A program made the position numbers and the translations under genes. Positions 1-9,457 of a stretch of DNA of 64,000 nt are shown piece by piece. The notes under the pieces are model-generated. The model worked only from the letters and a program-made list of their open reading frames with translations. It made no database searches and was not told where the DNA came from. Position 1 is the first letter of the stretch; each line of letters begins with the position of its first letter. This stretch comes from Haloarcula mannanilytica (GTDB lineage: Archaea > Halobacteriota > Halobacteria > Halobacteriales > Haloarculaceae): contig NZ_BIXZ01000001.1 of the NCBI RefSeq assembly GCF_005406125.1, positions 930,001 to 994,000 on the forward strand. The letters run 5' to 3'.

Positions 1-375
1 AACAAGAGCGTCTTCGTCACCGACGACGGCTCGACGTGGGACAAGATCGGCCTCGCTGACGCCAACGTCAACTTCTACGGCGTCGACTCCGACGGCCCGG
101 ACGACGTGTGGATCTCCGGCGGCGGCGGCATGATATTCCACTGGAACGGGTCCGAGTGGACGCCGACCGACACGGGCGACGCCGGCCTGCGCGACATCGA
201 GGTCACCGACGACGACAGCACCGGCTACACGGTCGGTGGCGGCGGCAAGGTGTACGCCCTCGGCGGCGGTGACTGGACCCAGGAGGAGACCCCCGCTGGC
301 GAGAACCTGAAGGCCGTCGTCCGCGGCGGTACCGACATCGCGGTCGGCTCGGGCGGGACCATCCTCGAAAAGTGA
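1..375 (+). CDS. C-terminal part of a beta-propeller (YCF48/BNR-like) protein, 5' truncated
   Basis: The reading frame is open from the first base of the window, so the start lies outside it. About 124 residues are visible before the TGA stop. They hold repeating blades with the pattern 'DDGSTW', 'GGGGMIFHWNGSEW', 'GGGGKVYALGGGDW' and 'GSGGTIL', that is Gly-rich turns followed by an aromatic/Trp. This is typical of BNR/YCF48-like propellers, which are usually exported or surface proteins. The substrate or partner cannot be judged from this fragment. An overlapping opposite-strand frame is a codon shadow. Confidence 0.7.
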   Translation, partial: NKSVFVTDDGSTWDKIGLADANVNFYGVDSDGPDDVWISGGGGMIFHWNGSEWTPTDTGDAGLRDIEVTDDDSTGYTVGGGGKVYALGGGDWTQEETPAGENLKAVVRGGTDIAVGSGGTILEK

Positions 376-455
376 CGACGCGGTAGCGCGTTCCGGTTCG
401 AGATAGCAGTTTTGCGTAGCCACTGACTTTTCACCGCCCCCCTCCAACAGCCGGC

Positions 456-1280
456 ATGGACGAGATTCAGGTCCAGGGAACGTCGGTCCCCGCACTCGGC
501 CTCGGAACGTGGCAGTTGACCGGCGAGACCTGCCGCGAAACGGTCGAATCGGCCCTGGAAATGGGCTATCGGCATGTCGATACAGCACAGGCCTACGGCA
601 ACGAGCGACAGGTCGGGCTGGGCATCGAAGCCGCCGCGGTCGACCGCGAAGACGTGTTCCTGACGACGAAGCTCGACGGGTCCAACCGCGACGAGCGCAG
701 CGTCCGCCGGTCGACGCGGGAGAGCCTGAACAAACTCGGGACGGACTATCTGGACCTCCTGCTCATCCACTGGCCGAACACACCGTGGATGGCCTCGCTG
801 TCGGAGACGCTCGGGGCGATGAACGACCTCGTCGACGAGGGCCTGGTCCGCCACATCGGCGTCAGCAACTTCTCGCCGTCGCTGCTGGACGAGGCCCGGG
901 ACATCTCTGCGGCCCCCATCCTCACCGACCAGGTGCAGTACCACCCCTACTGGGACCAGCGCAAACTGCTTGACTACTGTCGCATTCACGACGTACTCCT
1001 GACCGCCTACAGCCCGCTGGCTCGCGGCGGCGTCCTCGATGATCCGGCGCTCGTTCAGATTGGCAACCGATACGGGAAATCCCCGGCTCAGGTCGCTCTG
1101 CGGTGGCTCCTCCAGCAGGACGGCGTGGCCGCGATTCCGAAAGCGTCCAGCCGCGAGCATCTGGAAGCGAACATGGCCGTCTTCGACTTCGAACTCACCG
1201 ACGCGGAGATAGAGCGGATTCGGGACCCCTCGAAGGTCAGGACCGGCGTGCAGTTCGTCCGGTCGCAGTTGCCGTTCTGA
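456..1280 (+). CDS. Aldo/keto reductase
   Basis: A 274-residue (alpha/beta)8 NAD(P)H-dependent oxidoreductase of the aldo/keto reductase superfamily, about normal length for the prokaryotic 2,5-diketogluconate reductase-like group. The catalytic tetrad is visible: Asp42 and Tyr47 in 'HVDTAQAYGNE', Lys72 in 'LTTKLDG' and His105 in 'LLIHWPN'. The 'GVSNFSP' strand/loop near residue 140 and the C-terminal 'IPKASSREHLEAN' cofactor-binding segment are also present. The ATG at 456 fits the family N-terminus ('VPALGLGTWQL'). The gene stands alone, and the carbonyl substrate is not predictable from sequence. Confidence 0.93.
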   Translation: MDEIQVQGTSVPALGLGTWQLTGETCRETVESALEMGYRHVDTAQAYGNERQVGLGIEAAAVDREDVFLTTKLDGSNRDERSVRRSTRESLNKLGTDYLDLLLIHWPNTPWMASLSETLGAMNDLVDEGLVRHIGVSNFSPSLLDEARDISAAPILTDQVQYHPYWDQRKLLDYCRIHDVLLTAYSPLARGGVLDDPALVQIGNRYGKSPAQVALRWLLQQDGVAAIPKASSREHLEANMAVFDFELTDAEIERIRDPSKVRTGVQFVRSQLPF

Positions 1281-1515
1281 GACCCTAGCCTGTCTCGAAC
1301 TCGCTAACTTCCAAAAAACTTTTCGTAGTCTATTGGTCCAGATATACTACGTATAGACCGTAGTCATTCATATTATGCAATGTTCGTGGTATAGTTAGCC
1401 GCAAGTATTACCAATCACACAACTATCATAAGCGATCTGGCCCCATGTATCGTGTGGTGTGTTACCAACATCTTCCAGCATGAGAACACACCGCTGAATC
1501 CACAGCGAGGCCACT
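1281..1515. other. Intergenic region with small inverted repeat
   Basis: This 235-nt AT-richer gap lies between the aldo/keto reductase and gshA. It contains ACTACG at 1346-1351 and its inverse CGTAGT at 1359-1364, with another CGTAGT at 1324-1329. This is an operator-like or weak hairpin arrangement. The run of A then T near 1311-1323 could end the upstream transcript. No convincing ORF was seen; a five-codon ATG frame at 1480 stops immediately. Confidence 0.4.
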
Positions 1516-2628
1516 GTGTCAGTACACGAATCCGAACCGATACGACGGAGCATCGAAGTGGAGTACTGGGTCATCGATGACGCGGGCCGGCTGGTCGAAC
1601 CTGGGACACTCGTCGACGCAACCCCGGGGGCGGAGCGGGAGTTCGTCGAGCCCCTGCTGGAAGTCAAGACGACGCCGTGTGAGACAGCCACAGAACTGCG
1701 CGAGGAACTCCTAGAGCGTCTGGAGGCGGTCTTGCGGCGGGCCGACGACCGCGGAAAACACCTCGTTCCGCTTTCGACGCCGGTCAACGCTGACGAGATT
1801 CAGGAGATCCCGAGCGACCGGACGCGGATTCAAAACTGCGTCGTCGGCGACGATTTCGAGTACGTCCGCCACTGCGCCGGGACCCACATCCATGTCGAAC
1901 AACAGCCGGGGCGGGCAATCGACCAGTTGAACACGCTGATCGCAATCGATCCCGCGCTGGCGCTCGTCTCGTCATCGCCGTACTTCCGCGGCCGGCAGCT
2001 GGCCGACGGGGCACGCTCGAAACTCTACCGCTGGATGGCGTACAACTCGGTGCCACACCAGGGCTGGCTGTGGTCGTACGTCACCGACAGCGCCGAGTGG
2101 GACCGCCGGCTCGAACGGCGCTACGACGAGTTTGTGACCGCAGCTATCGACGCCGGTATCGACCGGCGGACCGTCGCGGCGAACTTCGAGCCAGAAAGCG
2201 CGATCTGGACGCCGGTCCAGCTCCGGGCCGAGTTTGGCACCGTCGAGTGGCGGTCGCCGGACGCCGCGCTCCCGAGTCAGGTCCTGCAACTGGCCGATAC
2301 CGTGGTGGCACTCATGGACCACCTCAGGGGAACCGAGGTGCGCATCGAGGGAGCGACGGGCCGCGTGACCGACGACGAGATCGTGCTCCCCGAATTCGAT
2401 GCTGTGCTCGAATACGCGAACGATGCTATCCGGGAGGGAGTTGCCGCCGACAGTGTTCAGTCGTATCTCGATCGGATGGGGTTCGACGTGGACGCCTACG
2501 AGCCGGTCGCGCTGACGTTCGACAGGCCGGAGCCGGTCACGCCTCGTGACGCTCGTGAGATCCGGCTCGAACATGCCGACCGCCTCCAAGACGACGTGCG
2601 ACAGGCCGCGCCGGTCGCACTCGATTGA
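1516..2628 (+). CDS. gshA: Glutamate-cysteine ligase (gamma-glutamylcysteine synthetase), haloarchaeal type
   Basis: This 370-residue GCS2-family enzyme joins L-glutamate to L-cysteine with ATP. Haloarchaea accumulate gamma-glutamylcysteine as their main low-molecular-weight thiol (established knowledge). The family signature is 'SIEVEYWVID' near residues 12-21, where the ExE glutamates bind metal/ATP, followed by 'CAGTHIHVEQQPG' (metal/substrate His) and 'EWRSPDAALPSQ' further on. The start is a GTG at 1516. No in-frame ATG fits upstream, and the family N-terminus begins just after this codon. A second GCS2-like protein lies at 18225-20174. No gshB-like partner is nearby. Confidence 0.88.
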   Translation: MSVHESEPIRRSIEVEYWVIDDAGRLVEPGTLVDATPGAEREFVEPLLEVKTTPCETATELREELLERLEAVLRRADDRGKHLVPLSTPVNADEIQEIPSDRTRIQNCVVGDDFEYVRHCAGTHIHVEQQPGRAIDQLNTLIAIDPALALVSSSPYFRGRQLADGARSKLYRWMAYNSVPHQGWLWSYVTDSAEWDRRLERRYDEFVTAAIDAGIDRRTVAANFEPESAIWTPVQLRAEFGTVEWRSPDAALPSQVLQLADTVVALMDHLRGTEVRIEGATGRVTDDEIVLPEFDAVLEYANDAIREGVAADSVQSYLDRMGFDVDAYEPVALTFDRPEPVTPRDAREIRLEHADRLQDDVRQAAPVALD

Positions 2629-2648
2629 CGCCGAGACGGGACAGTGAC

Positions 2649-2656
2649 AATTTAGG
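2649..2656 (+). promoter_or_regulatory. TATA-like box of the MBL hydrolase gene
   Basis: AATTTAGG is centred about 28 nt before the ATG at 2680. That is the spacing expected for a leaderless archaeal transcript, and it supports the chosen start. Confidence 0.5.
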
Positions 2657-2679
2657 AATCGCCGTTCCAACGCCGGACT

Positions 2680-3354
2680 ATGGTAACGGCGCTCGCCGAC
2701 GACAGCTGGTGGTACGACCTCGGGGGAGTCAACGCAGCGCTCGTTGACGACAGCGGAACGCTGACGCTCGTGGACACAGGGCTGCCCTGGCATGGCAACG
2801 AACTCATCGCCGGGCTGAGCGACGCCGGCTACGAGCTCCGTGACCTGGACCGAATCTTGCTCACGCACTTCGATCTCGACCACGTCGGCGGGCTGTCGGT
2901 CTTCGACGGCCTCGACGTGACCATCTACGTCGGTGAGCGGGACGCACCACTGGTCACCGGCGAACAGGCCCCGCCGCTGGGCAACCACAAGGGGGCGTTC
3001 CAGCGACTCGTCTCCCCGCTACTCGACGCACCGGACAACGATGTCGTCCCGCTCGCTGACGGCGACACCGTCGGCAGTTTCACCGCCTATCACACGCCCG
3101 GCCACACGCCGGGCCACGTCAGTTACGTCAGCGAGGACCTGTCACTGGGGCTGTTAGGCGATCTCGTTCGGGAAGACAGCGGCCGCTTCGAGCCCTCGCC
3201 GTGGCTGGTGAGTTACGAGACCGAGAGCGTCGCCGGGAGTATCCGTGACTTTGCCGAGCGTGCGCCCGGTTTCGAAATCGCCGTTCCGGGCCACGGCGTC
3301 CCCTTCGAGGAAGGGGGTTCAGCGAAACTCAGCAAACTGGCGGCGACGCTGTGA
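2680..3354 (+). CDS. MBL-fold metallo-hydrolase
   Basis: A 224-residue stand-alone metallo-beta-lactamase fold protein of the glyoxalase II-like (COG0491) group. The metal motif reads 'LLTHFDLDHVGG' (residues about 65-76), an HxDxDH variant of HxHxDH. The second metal ligand region 'YHTPGHTPGHVSYV' lies near residue 140, 'LLGDLV' supplies the bridging Asp, and 'VPGHGVPF' the last His. The hydrolysed substrate (thioester, lactone or phosphodiester) cannot be told from the sequence. It may be co-directed with gshA, which ends 51 nt upstream, but it has its own TATA-like box. Confidence 0.88.
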   Translation: MVTALADDSWWYDLGGVNAALVDDSGTLTLVDTGLPWHGNELIAGLSDAGYELRDLDRILLTHFDLDHVGGLSVFDGLDVTIYVGERDAPLVTGEQAPPLGNHKGAFQRLVSPLLDAPDNDVVPLADGDTVGSFTAYHTPGHTPGHVSYVSEDLSLGLLGDLVREDSGRFEPSPWLVSYETESVAGSIRDFAERAPGFEIAVPGHGVPFEEGGSAKLSKLAATL

Positions 3355-3364
3355 AACGGCCGGC

Positions 3365-4345
3365 TTAGTCGCTACTGAGCTGGTTGGCAACGAAGTCCTG
3401 ACCGCCCAGCCCGACCGCCAGCGAGAACCCGATACCGACGGGGAACACGACCGCGAGCAACAACACGGCGAGCAGCAGCGAGTCGACGCCCGCGAGGTTG
3501 AGCGCGATAACGGCGGTAAACAGGTAGACGAGCGCCTGCATCGTCCCTGAGAGGAGCGGCGTCGGGACCCACTCTTCGGCGGCGTCGACCGACGTGACCA
3601 CGTCACTGACGTGGTCAGCGACTAGTGCCCCCAGGACGAGGACGACGAGGGAACCGGCCAAGGTCGGCGCGTAGGTCAGCCCATCACGGAGCAGGACCAC
3701 GACGGGAGCGATAGTGAGCGTCGCCGCAGCGACGTAGACGGCCGCCGCGTAGACGTAGTACTCGACGATTAGCCCAGCCACGCTGCCGACGGTGCCGCTG
3801 TCAGCGTCGAGTAGCTGTCCGAGGTGTGTCTCCGGGAAATTCTCGGTGAGACCGGGTCGGGAGACGAGACCGGGGATGAGCGTGCCCAGCAGTCGGCCGA
3901 GACCGAATCCGACGACCAGGAACACCGCGGCGGCGACGATGTTCGGGACGTATCCGAACAGCGTCGCGGCGAGCGTCCGGAGCTCGCTGATGTTCAGCGT
4001 TCTGACCGCCGCAAGAACGGCGACCAGGTAGACGAGATATCGGGCGAGCAGTCCTGCGGCGGACGCGACCGGGTCCGACTCGGCTGTGACGGCCGACACC
4101 GGCGTTTCCTCGGCGCGGTCGTCGAGCCCGCGTTCGAGCGTCCAGTCGTACACCGCGTCGTCAAGGTACTCGCCGATCCCGTAGCCGATGGCGAGGATGG
4201 CTGCCGCAACCAGTATCGTCCCGACGGCCGATACGCCGTCGGCGACGAGAGTCGTCAAAACCGCGAGGATGTCCGCGACGATGCGGTCAGTGACGTTCGC
4301 TTGCAGCAACAGCGGTCGTTCCGTGACGGCTTGAATCGCTAACAT
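3365..4345 (-). CDS. MscS-like conserved TM-helix membrane protein lacking the beta domain
   Basis: A 326-residue integral membrane protein with about six hydrophobic segments. Several have the repeated 'Pxx(V/I)AAAxxxxxGxGxGxxLG' pattern of the conserved TM-helix (MscS-associated) family, for example 'VPNIVAAAVFLVVGFGLG' and 'APTLAGSLVVLVLGALVA'. The last helix ends 'AVGLGGQDFVANQLSSD', which resembles MscS TM3 at the point where the soluble beta domain would begin, but the protein stops there. It may be a channel relative, a subunit or a structural membrane protein. The ATG at 4345 has AT-rich sequence about 30-40 nt upstream. It converges with the MBL gene. Confidence 0.7.
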   Translation of the reverse strand: MLAIQAVTERPLLLQANVTDRIVADILAVLTTLVADGVSAVGTILVAAAILAIGYGIGEYLDDAVYDWTLERGLDDRAEETPVSAVTAESDPVASAAGLLARYLVYLVAVLAAVRTLNISELRTLAATLFGYVPNIVAAAVFLVVGFGLGRLLGTLIPGLVSRPGLTENFPETHLGQLLDADSGTVGSVAGLIVEYYVYAAAVYVAAATLTIAPVVVLLRDGLTYAPTLAGSLVVLVLGALVADHVSDVVTSVDAAEEWVPTPLLSGTMQALVYLFTAVIALNLAGVDSLLLAVLLLAVVFPVGIGFSLAVGLGGQDFVANQLSSD

Positions 4346-4496
4346 GGGTGTATCCGGTAGCTACTCTCTTAATCTCTCTATTAAATCCGTCGAAAAATGT
4401 ATTAAATTATGGCTTCTTCAGCAGCGAGAGTATGCGGCCGAACCGGCTGTTGGTACTGTCAGGCGGACGGCATAGACACGAAAAGACCGAGCGATC

Positions 4497-4808
4497 CTAC
4501 AGTTCCTCGGCGACGGCCTCGGCGTCGAGCAGGTCCGGGTCGACGACGAGGTCGGTCTGTCGGCTGGCGAAATCAGGCAGTGACCCCTCGGCGTAGACGA
4601 CGACCCGCAGGTCGGGATTGAGGTCCTTGGCGACGGCGATGGAGGTGGCCTGTGACATCTCTGTCAGCAGGTACACGCCGGCCTCGTGGATGCCGGCCTC
4701 CTCCAGCCCGGGTCGGTTGCCCACGTCTGCGACCGTCACGGTGTGTTCTTCGGCTTCGAGCGCGTCTCTGAGTCCGTTCGGGTCCGAGCCGACGAGAACG
4801 ACCTTCAT
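4497..4808 (-). CDS. Small Rossmann-like protein (DUF7126-type) downstream of guaAb
   Basis: A 103-residue protein starting '[18 protein letters not shown]', an N-terminal beta-strand with a GxDxxG-like turn and alternating strands and helices. It resembles a stripped-down nucleotide-binding/RCK N-domain and is, as far as I can recall, the haloarchaeal DUF7126 family, sometimes mis-annotated as CTP synthetase. Its ATG overlaps the guaAb stop by 4 nt (ATGA at 4805-4808), so it is the last gene of a translationally coupled pyrG-guaAb operon. A role in nucleotide metabolism is inferred from position only. Confidence 0.7.
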   Translation of the reverse strand: MKVVLVGSDPNGLRDALEAEEHTVTVADVGNRPGLEEAGIHEAGVYLLTEMSQATSIAVAKDLNPDLRVVVYAEGSLPDFASRQTDLVVDPDLLDAEAVAEEL

Positions 4809-5722
4809 TCGTACTCGATGGTCGCCGGCGGTTTGTGGGTCACGTCGTAGACGACGCGGGCGACGTTCTCGTGAGCCCCGGTGATGCGCGACTGGATGCG
4901 CTGGAGCGTGTCCCAGTCGAGTTCCTGCGCGCGGGCGGTCATGCCGTCCCGGCTCTCGACCGAGCGGACGGCGACGACCCAGCCGTGGACGCGGTTGTCG
5001 CCCTTAACGCCGGTGGCCTTGCCGATGACGGCGGCCAGGGCCTGCCAGGGCTCGTACTCCTCCAGTTCCTCCTCGACGACGTGGTTGGCCTCGCGGGCCA
5101 CTTCCAGTTTCTCCTCGGTGACCTCGCCGATGATTCGGACGGCGAGTCCGGGTCCGGGGAACGGCATCCGCTCGGAGATGATCTCTTCGAGGTCGAGCGC
5201 GCGGGCGACCTCGCGGACCTCGTCCTTGTAGAGGTCCCGCATCGGCTCGACGATGCCCTCGAAGTCCACCACTTCGGGGAGGCCGCCGACGTTGTGGTGG
5301 GACTTGATGGTCCCCTCACTCTCAATGCGGTCGGGGTAGATGGTCCCCTGGACAAGGTAGTCAGCGTCAACGTCCTTCGCAACGGTCTCGAACTCCCGGA
5401 TGAACTGCTCGCCGATGATGTGCCGTTTCTCCTCGGGGTCGGTCTCGTCGCCGAGCGCGTCGAGGAACCGGTCCTGGGCGTCGACGATTCGCAGCGAGTC
5501 CATATAGCTGAACGTCTCGCGGATCTGGTCGGTCTCGCCTTTCCGCATCAGCCCGGTGTCGACGTAGACGGGGGTGAGCTGGTCGCCGATTGCCTCGTAG
5601 GCCAAGGCGGCGGCTGTCGAGGAGTCGACGCCGCCGGAAAGTGCGATGACGGCGTTTTTATCGCCGATCTCGTCGGCGATCTCGGCTTTGGCATCAGTGA
5701 TGAACTCGTCGACGTTCACCAT
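4805..5722 (-). CDS. guaAb: GMP synthase, ATP-pyrophosphatase subunit B
   Basis: This 305-residue protein adenylylates XMP and replaces the adenylate with ammonia to make GMP. Archaea split the enzyme into a glutaminase subunit (GuaAa) and this subunit, which matches the length of archaeal GuaAb. The PP-loop '[14 protein letters not shown]' is near residues 28-41. '[14 protein letters not shown]' and the C-terminal dimerisation region ending '[13 protein letters not shown]' are diagnostic. No glutaminase subunit is encoded in this window. The ATG overlaps the pyrG stop by one base (TGATG) and the stop overlaps the next gene by 4 nt, so translation is probably coupled. Confidence 0.95.
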   Translation of the reverse strand: MVNVDEFITDAKAEIADEIGDKNAVIALSGGVDSSTAAALAYEAIGDQLTPVYVDTGLMRKGETDQIRETFSYMDSLRIVDAQDRFLDALGDETDPEEKRHIIGEQFIREFETVAKDVDADYLVQGTIYPDRIESEGTIKSHHNVGGLPEVVDFEGIVEPMRDLYKDEVREVARALDLEEIISERMPFPGPGLAVRIIGEVTEEKLEVAREANHVVEEELEEYEPWQALAAVIGKATGVKGDNRVHGWVVAVRSVESRDGMTARAQELDWDTLQRIQSRITGAHENVARVVYDVTHKPPATIEYE

Positions 5723-7383
5723 CAGTGGCTCACCTCCTCGGTCGTCACAGTGTGGGGGTCGTCGCCGAGCACGGCCTCAAGCAGGCCGACGAACGGCGGG
5801 CTGGCACGGGTCGGTCGGGAGCGGAACTCCGGATGGAACTGCGTCCCGATGAAGTAGGGGTGGACCTCGGGCGCGAGTTCGAGTATCTCCATACGGTTCC
5901 CGGCGCGGCCGGAGAACTTCAGCCCGGCGGCTTCGAGGTCGTCGATGTACTCGGGGTTGACCTCGTAGCGGTGGCGATGTCGCTCCGTGCAGGACTCACC
6001 GCCGTACAGCGTCGCGGCGAGCGTGTTCGAGTCGATGTCCGTCTCGTGGGCGCCCAGCCGCATCGTCCCGCCCATGTCCTCGATCTCGTACTGCTCGGGG
6101 AGAATGTCGATGACGGGGTGGGGCGTGTCCTCGTCCAGTTCCGCCGAGTGAGCGTCGTCGAGATCCAACACGTTCCGGGCGTACTCGACGACGGCCATCT
6201 GGAAGCCGAGACACAGCCCGAGGAACGGCACGTCGTTCTCACGGGCGTACTGGATAGCGTCGATTTTCCCTTCCGTACCGCGAGCGCCGAACCCGCCCGG
6301 CACGACGATGGCGTCGGCCTCGCGCATCCGGTCGGCGTGGTGGTCGCTCATCTTCTCGGAGTTGACCCACCGGACGTTCACGTCGACGTTCTTCTCCAAG
6401 CCGGCGTGTTTCAGCGCCTCGTGGACGGACATGTAGGCGTCTTCGAGATCGTACTTGCCGACGAGGGCGACCTCGACCTCGCCTTCGGTCTGCTGGGTGA
6501 CGAGGTCGCGCCAGCGGTTCTCCCGCTCGTCCTCGGGCAGGGCCTCCGATGCGATGTCGAGTTCCTGCATCACGTACTCATCGAGGCCTTCTTCCTCGAC
6601 CATCAGCGGGACGTGGTAGATATCGTCAACGTCGGGGTTGGAGAAGACTGCCTCGGTCGGCACGTCACAGAACAGCGCGATCTTCTCTTTCGTGTCGATG
6701 TCGAGTTTATCCGAACAGCGGCCGACGAGAATGTCCGGCTGAAGGCCGATAGAGCGAAGTTCCTTCACGGAGTGTTGGGTCGGCTTGGTCTTCTGTTCGC
6801 CGTTTTTCGAGTAGGGAACGAGCGTGACGTGGGTAAAGAGAATATCGTCCTCGTCCTCCTCGTGGGCGAACTGTCGGAGCGCTTCGAGATACGGCATCCC
6901 CTCGATGTCACCGACGGTGCCGCCGACTTCGATGATACAGACATCGTTGCCCTCGGCAGCCTCGCGGATGCGGCGCTTGATGTCGTCGGTGATGTGCGGG
7001 ATAATCTGGACCGTGCGACCGAGGTAGTCGCCGGCGCGCTCCTTCTCGATGACGTGCTGGTAGGTCTTCCCCGTGGTGACGTTGTGGTCGAAGGTCATGT
7101 CGATGTCGAGGAACCGCTCGTAGTTCCCCAGATCGAGGTCGACCTCCCCGCCGTCTTTCAGCACGTACACCTCGCCGTGCTGGAAGGGGTTCATCGTGCC
7201 GGCGTCGACGTTCAGATACGGGTCGATTTTGACCGCTGTAACGTCGAACCCGGCGTTTTTGAGTAACCGTCCTGTGCTGGCGGCGGTGATGCCTTTCCCC
7301 AGGCCAGACATCACGCCACCGGTGACGAAGATGAACTTCCGACCCAGCTCCGGGTCGTAGTCCGTTTCGGGTTCGGTCGGCAT
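5722..7383 (-). CDS. pyrG: CTP synthase (glutamine-hydrolysing)
   Basis: This 553-residue full-length CTP synthase converts UTP, ATP and glutamine to CTP. The N-terminal synthetase domain begins '[20 protein letters not shown]' with the P-loop, followed by '[15 protein letters not shown]'. The C-terminal class I glutaminase domain shows the nucleophile Cys in '[18 protein letters not shown]' and the His/Glu pair in '[12 protein letters not shown]'. It is the first gene of the operon pyrG-guaAb-small ORF. The ATG at 7383 is followed by a short acidic N-terminal extension ('[13 protein letters not shown]') before the family start. Confidence 0.97.
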   Translation of the reverse strand: MPTEPETDYDPELGRKFIFVTGGVMSGLGKGITAASTGRLLKNAGFDVTAVKIDPYLNVDAGTMNPFQHGEVYVLKDGGEVDLDLGNYERFLDIDMTFDHNVTTGKTYQHVIEKERAGDYLGRTVQIIPHITDDIKRRIREAAEGNDVCIIEVGGTVGDIEGMPYLEALRQFAHEEDEDDILFTHVTLVPYSKNGEQKTKPTQHSVKELRSIGLQPDILVGRCSDKLDIDTKEKIALFCDVPTEAVFSNPDVDDIYHVPLMVEEEGLDEYVMQELDIASEALPEDERENRWRDLVTQQTEGEVEVALVGKYDLEDAYMSVHEALKHAGLEKNVDVNVRWVNSEKMSDHHADRMREADAIVVPGGFGARGTEGKIDAIQYARENDVPFLGLCLGFQMAVVEYARNVLDLDDAHSAELDEDTPHPVIDILPEQYEIEDMGGTMRLGAHETDIDSNTLAATLYGGESCTERHRHRYEVNPEYIDDLEAAGLKFSGRAGNRMEILELAPEVHPYFIGTQFHPEFRSRPTRASPPFVGLLEAVLGDDPHTVTTEEVSH

Positions 7384-7460
7384 ACCGACGGTGAACCCCG
7401 CGTGGTCTAAACGGTTTCGGAGCGCGCACTGTTCGCCACCCTATCGCAGTGTCAACGCGG

Positions 7461-7652
7461 CTACAGTGACGGCTGCGTGAGTATTCGCCACCCTGTCACG
7501 AGAACGGCGAGTGACAGCGCCGAGAACAGCGCGTCATCGGGACCAGAGCCGATGGCGATAAACAGCAGATAGCCGGCAACGAAGCCACCCAGAAGCGAGA
7601 CCGCCCCCTGTCGTGTCGACTGTGACACCGCCTCACTGGTGCGCGTTGACAT
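7461..7652 (-). CDS. Small two-helix membrane protein
   Basis: A 63-residue protein with two hydrophobic stretches, 'GAVSLLGGFVAGYLLFIAIG' and 'ALFSALSLAVLVTGWRIL', after a polar Ser/Thr-rich N-terminus. I do not recognise the family. The ATG at 7652 is preceded by AT-rich sequence with TATA-like character (7655-7680). It reads toward pyrG and lies 77 nt upstream of it, so it could be transcribed into that operon. Confidence 0.55.
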   Translation of the reverse strand: MSTRTSEAVSQSTRQGAVSLLGGFVAGYLLFIAIGSGPDDALFSALSLAVLVTGWRILTQPSL

Positions 7653-7700
7653 ACTACAATATTTATCAGTATATATTATAAATGTACCTTCGACCGGAGG

Positions 7701-7874
7701 TTATGACTTGAGGACGCCAGATCTGATAGCGACGTATGTCCCCACTCCGCCCATCGTGGCGAGGACGACCGCTCGGGCTGGGCCACCCGCAACAAGGGCC
7801 GTCTGCATCAGCACTAACAGCGTTACCAGCGTGGCGGTAAACGAAACGGCAGCGAACGCGAGCGCGCGGTTCAT
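7701..7874 (-). CDS. Small two-helix membrane protein
   Basis: This 57-residue ORF (ATG at 7874) is buried at the end of a longer spurious frame. It has two hydrophobic helices: 'ALAFAAVSFTATLVTLLVLM' (preceded by MNR) and 'ARAVVLATMGGVGTYVAI', ending 'RSGVLKS'. The composition is that of a real haloarchaeal small membrane protein rather than an Arg-rich shadow frame. It sits 74 nt downstream of the larger membrane gene and before another small membrane gene, so the three may form a short membrane-protein operon. No function is known to me. Confidence 0.5.
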   Translation of the reverse strand: MNRALAFAAVSFTATLVTLLVLMQTALVAGGPARAVVLATMGGVGTYVAIRSGVLKS

Positions 7875-7948
7875 GGCCAGATGTCGGGTCGACAGCGCCT
7901 GTGTCTTTCGATACCGACGGAGCGGCAGCGGTAGTGACCGCGCCAGAA

Positions 7949-9364
7949 TCAGGCGACGACCGGCTGGGAGATGATCCACAGCGAGAGGACAGTGTAGCCG
8001 ACCATCACGACGACGAGCGGCAGGTGTGCCCGGCGGCCCCCACGGCGGCCGTAATGAGTGGTTGCGACGGCGTGGGCGGCAACGACCGCTGCGACGTGGC
8101 CGCCGACGATGAGCAGGATCTGCGAGCCCCAGAACCCGGCGACCGGGAGCCACGCGACGAGGTCGGGTGAAAGGAAGCCAGCGGTCCCGATCTCGATAAG
8201 TCCGCCCAGGTTCCGGAGCACGAACGGATAGGTGTGGGCCACTTCGTACGCGGCGGCGATTGGCAGCAGTGAGCCGGCAAAGGCCCGGGCCATCCCGCCG
8301 CGTCCAGCCCCAGTACCCAGGGTCGTAACGAGCTTGATCGCTCCCCAGTAGCTGACGACGAACAGCGCGAACCCGGCTCCATAGAGCGCGATTGCCGTCC
8401 CCGTCGGAGTCCCAAGTAGTGCAAAACCGCTCAGGAGGGTCTGGAACGGGCGCGTGTTCGTCAGCCCGTCGAAGCTCACCGTGTACACCGTGGCGATGGC
8501 GAAGACCACCAGTGACCGGTCGGCAACGGGCCGGGTACAAGCGCGCCACGGCGGGCGTAGCGAGAGCCGATACCCCCCGTTCGTCCGCTCGACAGCGACC
8601 GGGGCGACGCGACCGAACAGCCGGTAGAGAACCGACAGCGGATCTGCCCGCCGGAACCACTCCGGACCGACGGCCAGCGCACCGACGAGCATGACGAGCG
8701 CGTAGCCGGCGACGACTGCGGCCGTGAGTCGCGGCGAGCGCGGCAGCGTCGTGATGTTCTCCGTGATGCCGACGAGGCCGACAAAGCCCAGAAGCGCCGG
8801 CCAGTGAGCGAGTCGGCTCGGATACTCACCCAGGAGGGCAATGGGTTCGCCCTCCAGCCGAACGAGGCCGCGATACAGCGTCGCCCACGGCGAGACGACG
8901 CGCCACGGGCTGCCGACGAGCATGGCGACGAGGCCGAGCCCCTTCAGCCACACCGGCCAGAACAGCACCGTTGCGACGTTGTCGGACTGGACCTGTGGCC
9001 CGGCGAGCCCGTCGAGAAGGACGAGCGCCAGCGCGACCAGCCCGAGTGACTGACCCAGCGTTCGGAGCAGCCGGCTGGTCCCGAGCCCCACGGATAGCTG
9101 CCGATTCGTCGCCTCTCGGTCCGCGTGACTCTCGCCGGGTCCGCGCCCGGTATCTGATTGGCGCTCGCCGACGGCCAGCCAGCCGGCAGTCAGGGCCACC
9201 GTTGCCCCGGCCCCGGTGTACAGCAGCCAGAGCGGAATCGGGGCCTCGATGCCGCCGCCAACCGCGCCGTGTGCGCTCGCGGTCCCCGTCGCCGCGACGA
9301 GTCCAGTCAGTACTGACGCGGCGACAAGCAATGATCGTCGCGGCGGCTGTGACCGACATTCCAT
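7949..9364 (-). CDS. Polytopic membrane protein of unknown function
   Basis: A protein of about 471 residues with an N-terminal signal-like helix ('RRSLLVAASVLTGLVAATGTASAHG') and roughly ten further hydrophobic segments. I chose the ATG at 9364; the longer frame uses a TTG at 9391. After the signal the sequence 'AHGAVGGGIEAPIPLWLLY' resembles the start of actinobacterial membrane proteins annotated, probably loosely, as fenitrothion hydrolase. There are conserved-looking His residues ('YEVAHTYPFVLRN', 'VGGHVAAVVAAHAVA') near the C-terminus that could bind metal or haem. I cannot assign a reaction. Confidence 0.65.
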   Translation of the reverse strand: MECRSQPPRRSLLVAASVLTGLVAATGTASAHGAVGGGIEAPIPLWLLYTGAGATVALTAGWLAVGERQSDTGRGPGESHADREATNRQLSVGLGTSRLLRTLGQSLGLVALALVLLDGLAGPQVQSDNVATVLFWPVWLKGLGLVAMLVGSPWRVVSPWATLYRGLVRLEGEPIALLGEYPSRLAHWPALLGFVGLVGITENITTLPRSPRLTAAVVAGYALVMLVGALAVGPEWFRRADPLSVLYRLFGRVAPVAVERTNGGYRLSLRPPWRACTRPVADRSLVVFAIATVYTVSFDGLTNTRPFQTLLSGFALLGTPTGTAIALYGAGFALFVVSYWGAIKLVTTLGTGAGRGGMARAFAGSLLPIAAAYEVAHTYPFVLRNLGGLIEIGTAGFLSPDLVAWLPVAGFWGSQILLIVGGHVAAVVAAHAVATTHYGRRGGRRAHLPLVVVMVGYTVLSLWIISQPVVA

Positions 9365-9457
9365 ATCCGTCTCTGACAACGGACCGGGCAAGTACGTACC
9401 GTCTCGCAGTTCCCCGGATGGACGGTCTTATGCTGACTCCCCGCCGACGGCTAGGTA

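Noticed and set aside
225-1160. Long opposite-strand frame over the aldo/keto reductase
   Set aside because: It mirrors the codon bias of the true gene (Arg/Val-rich, no domain), so it is a GC-rich shadow frame. Similar frames lie opposite pyrG, thrS, icd, guaAb and hmgA.
2860-2900. Broken metallo-beta-lactamase active site (HxDxDH instead of HxHxDH)
   Set aside because: The THxDxDHxG form is common in stand-alone MBL-fold hydrolases, so it is a known variant rather than a loss.
7701-8660. 319-residue ORF on the minus strand
   Set aside because: Most of it is an Arg/Pro-rich shadow of the neighbouring polytopic membrane gene. Only its last 57 codons look like a real small protein.
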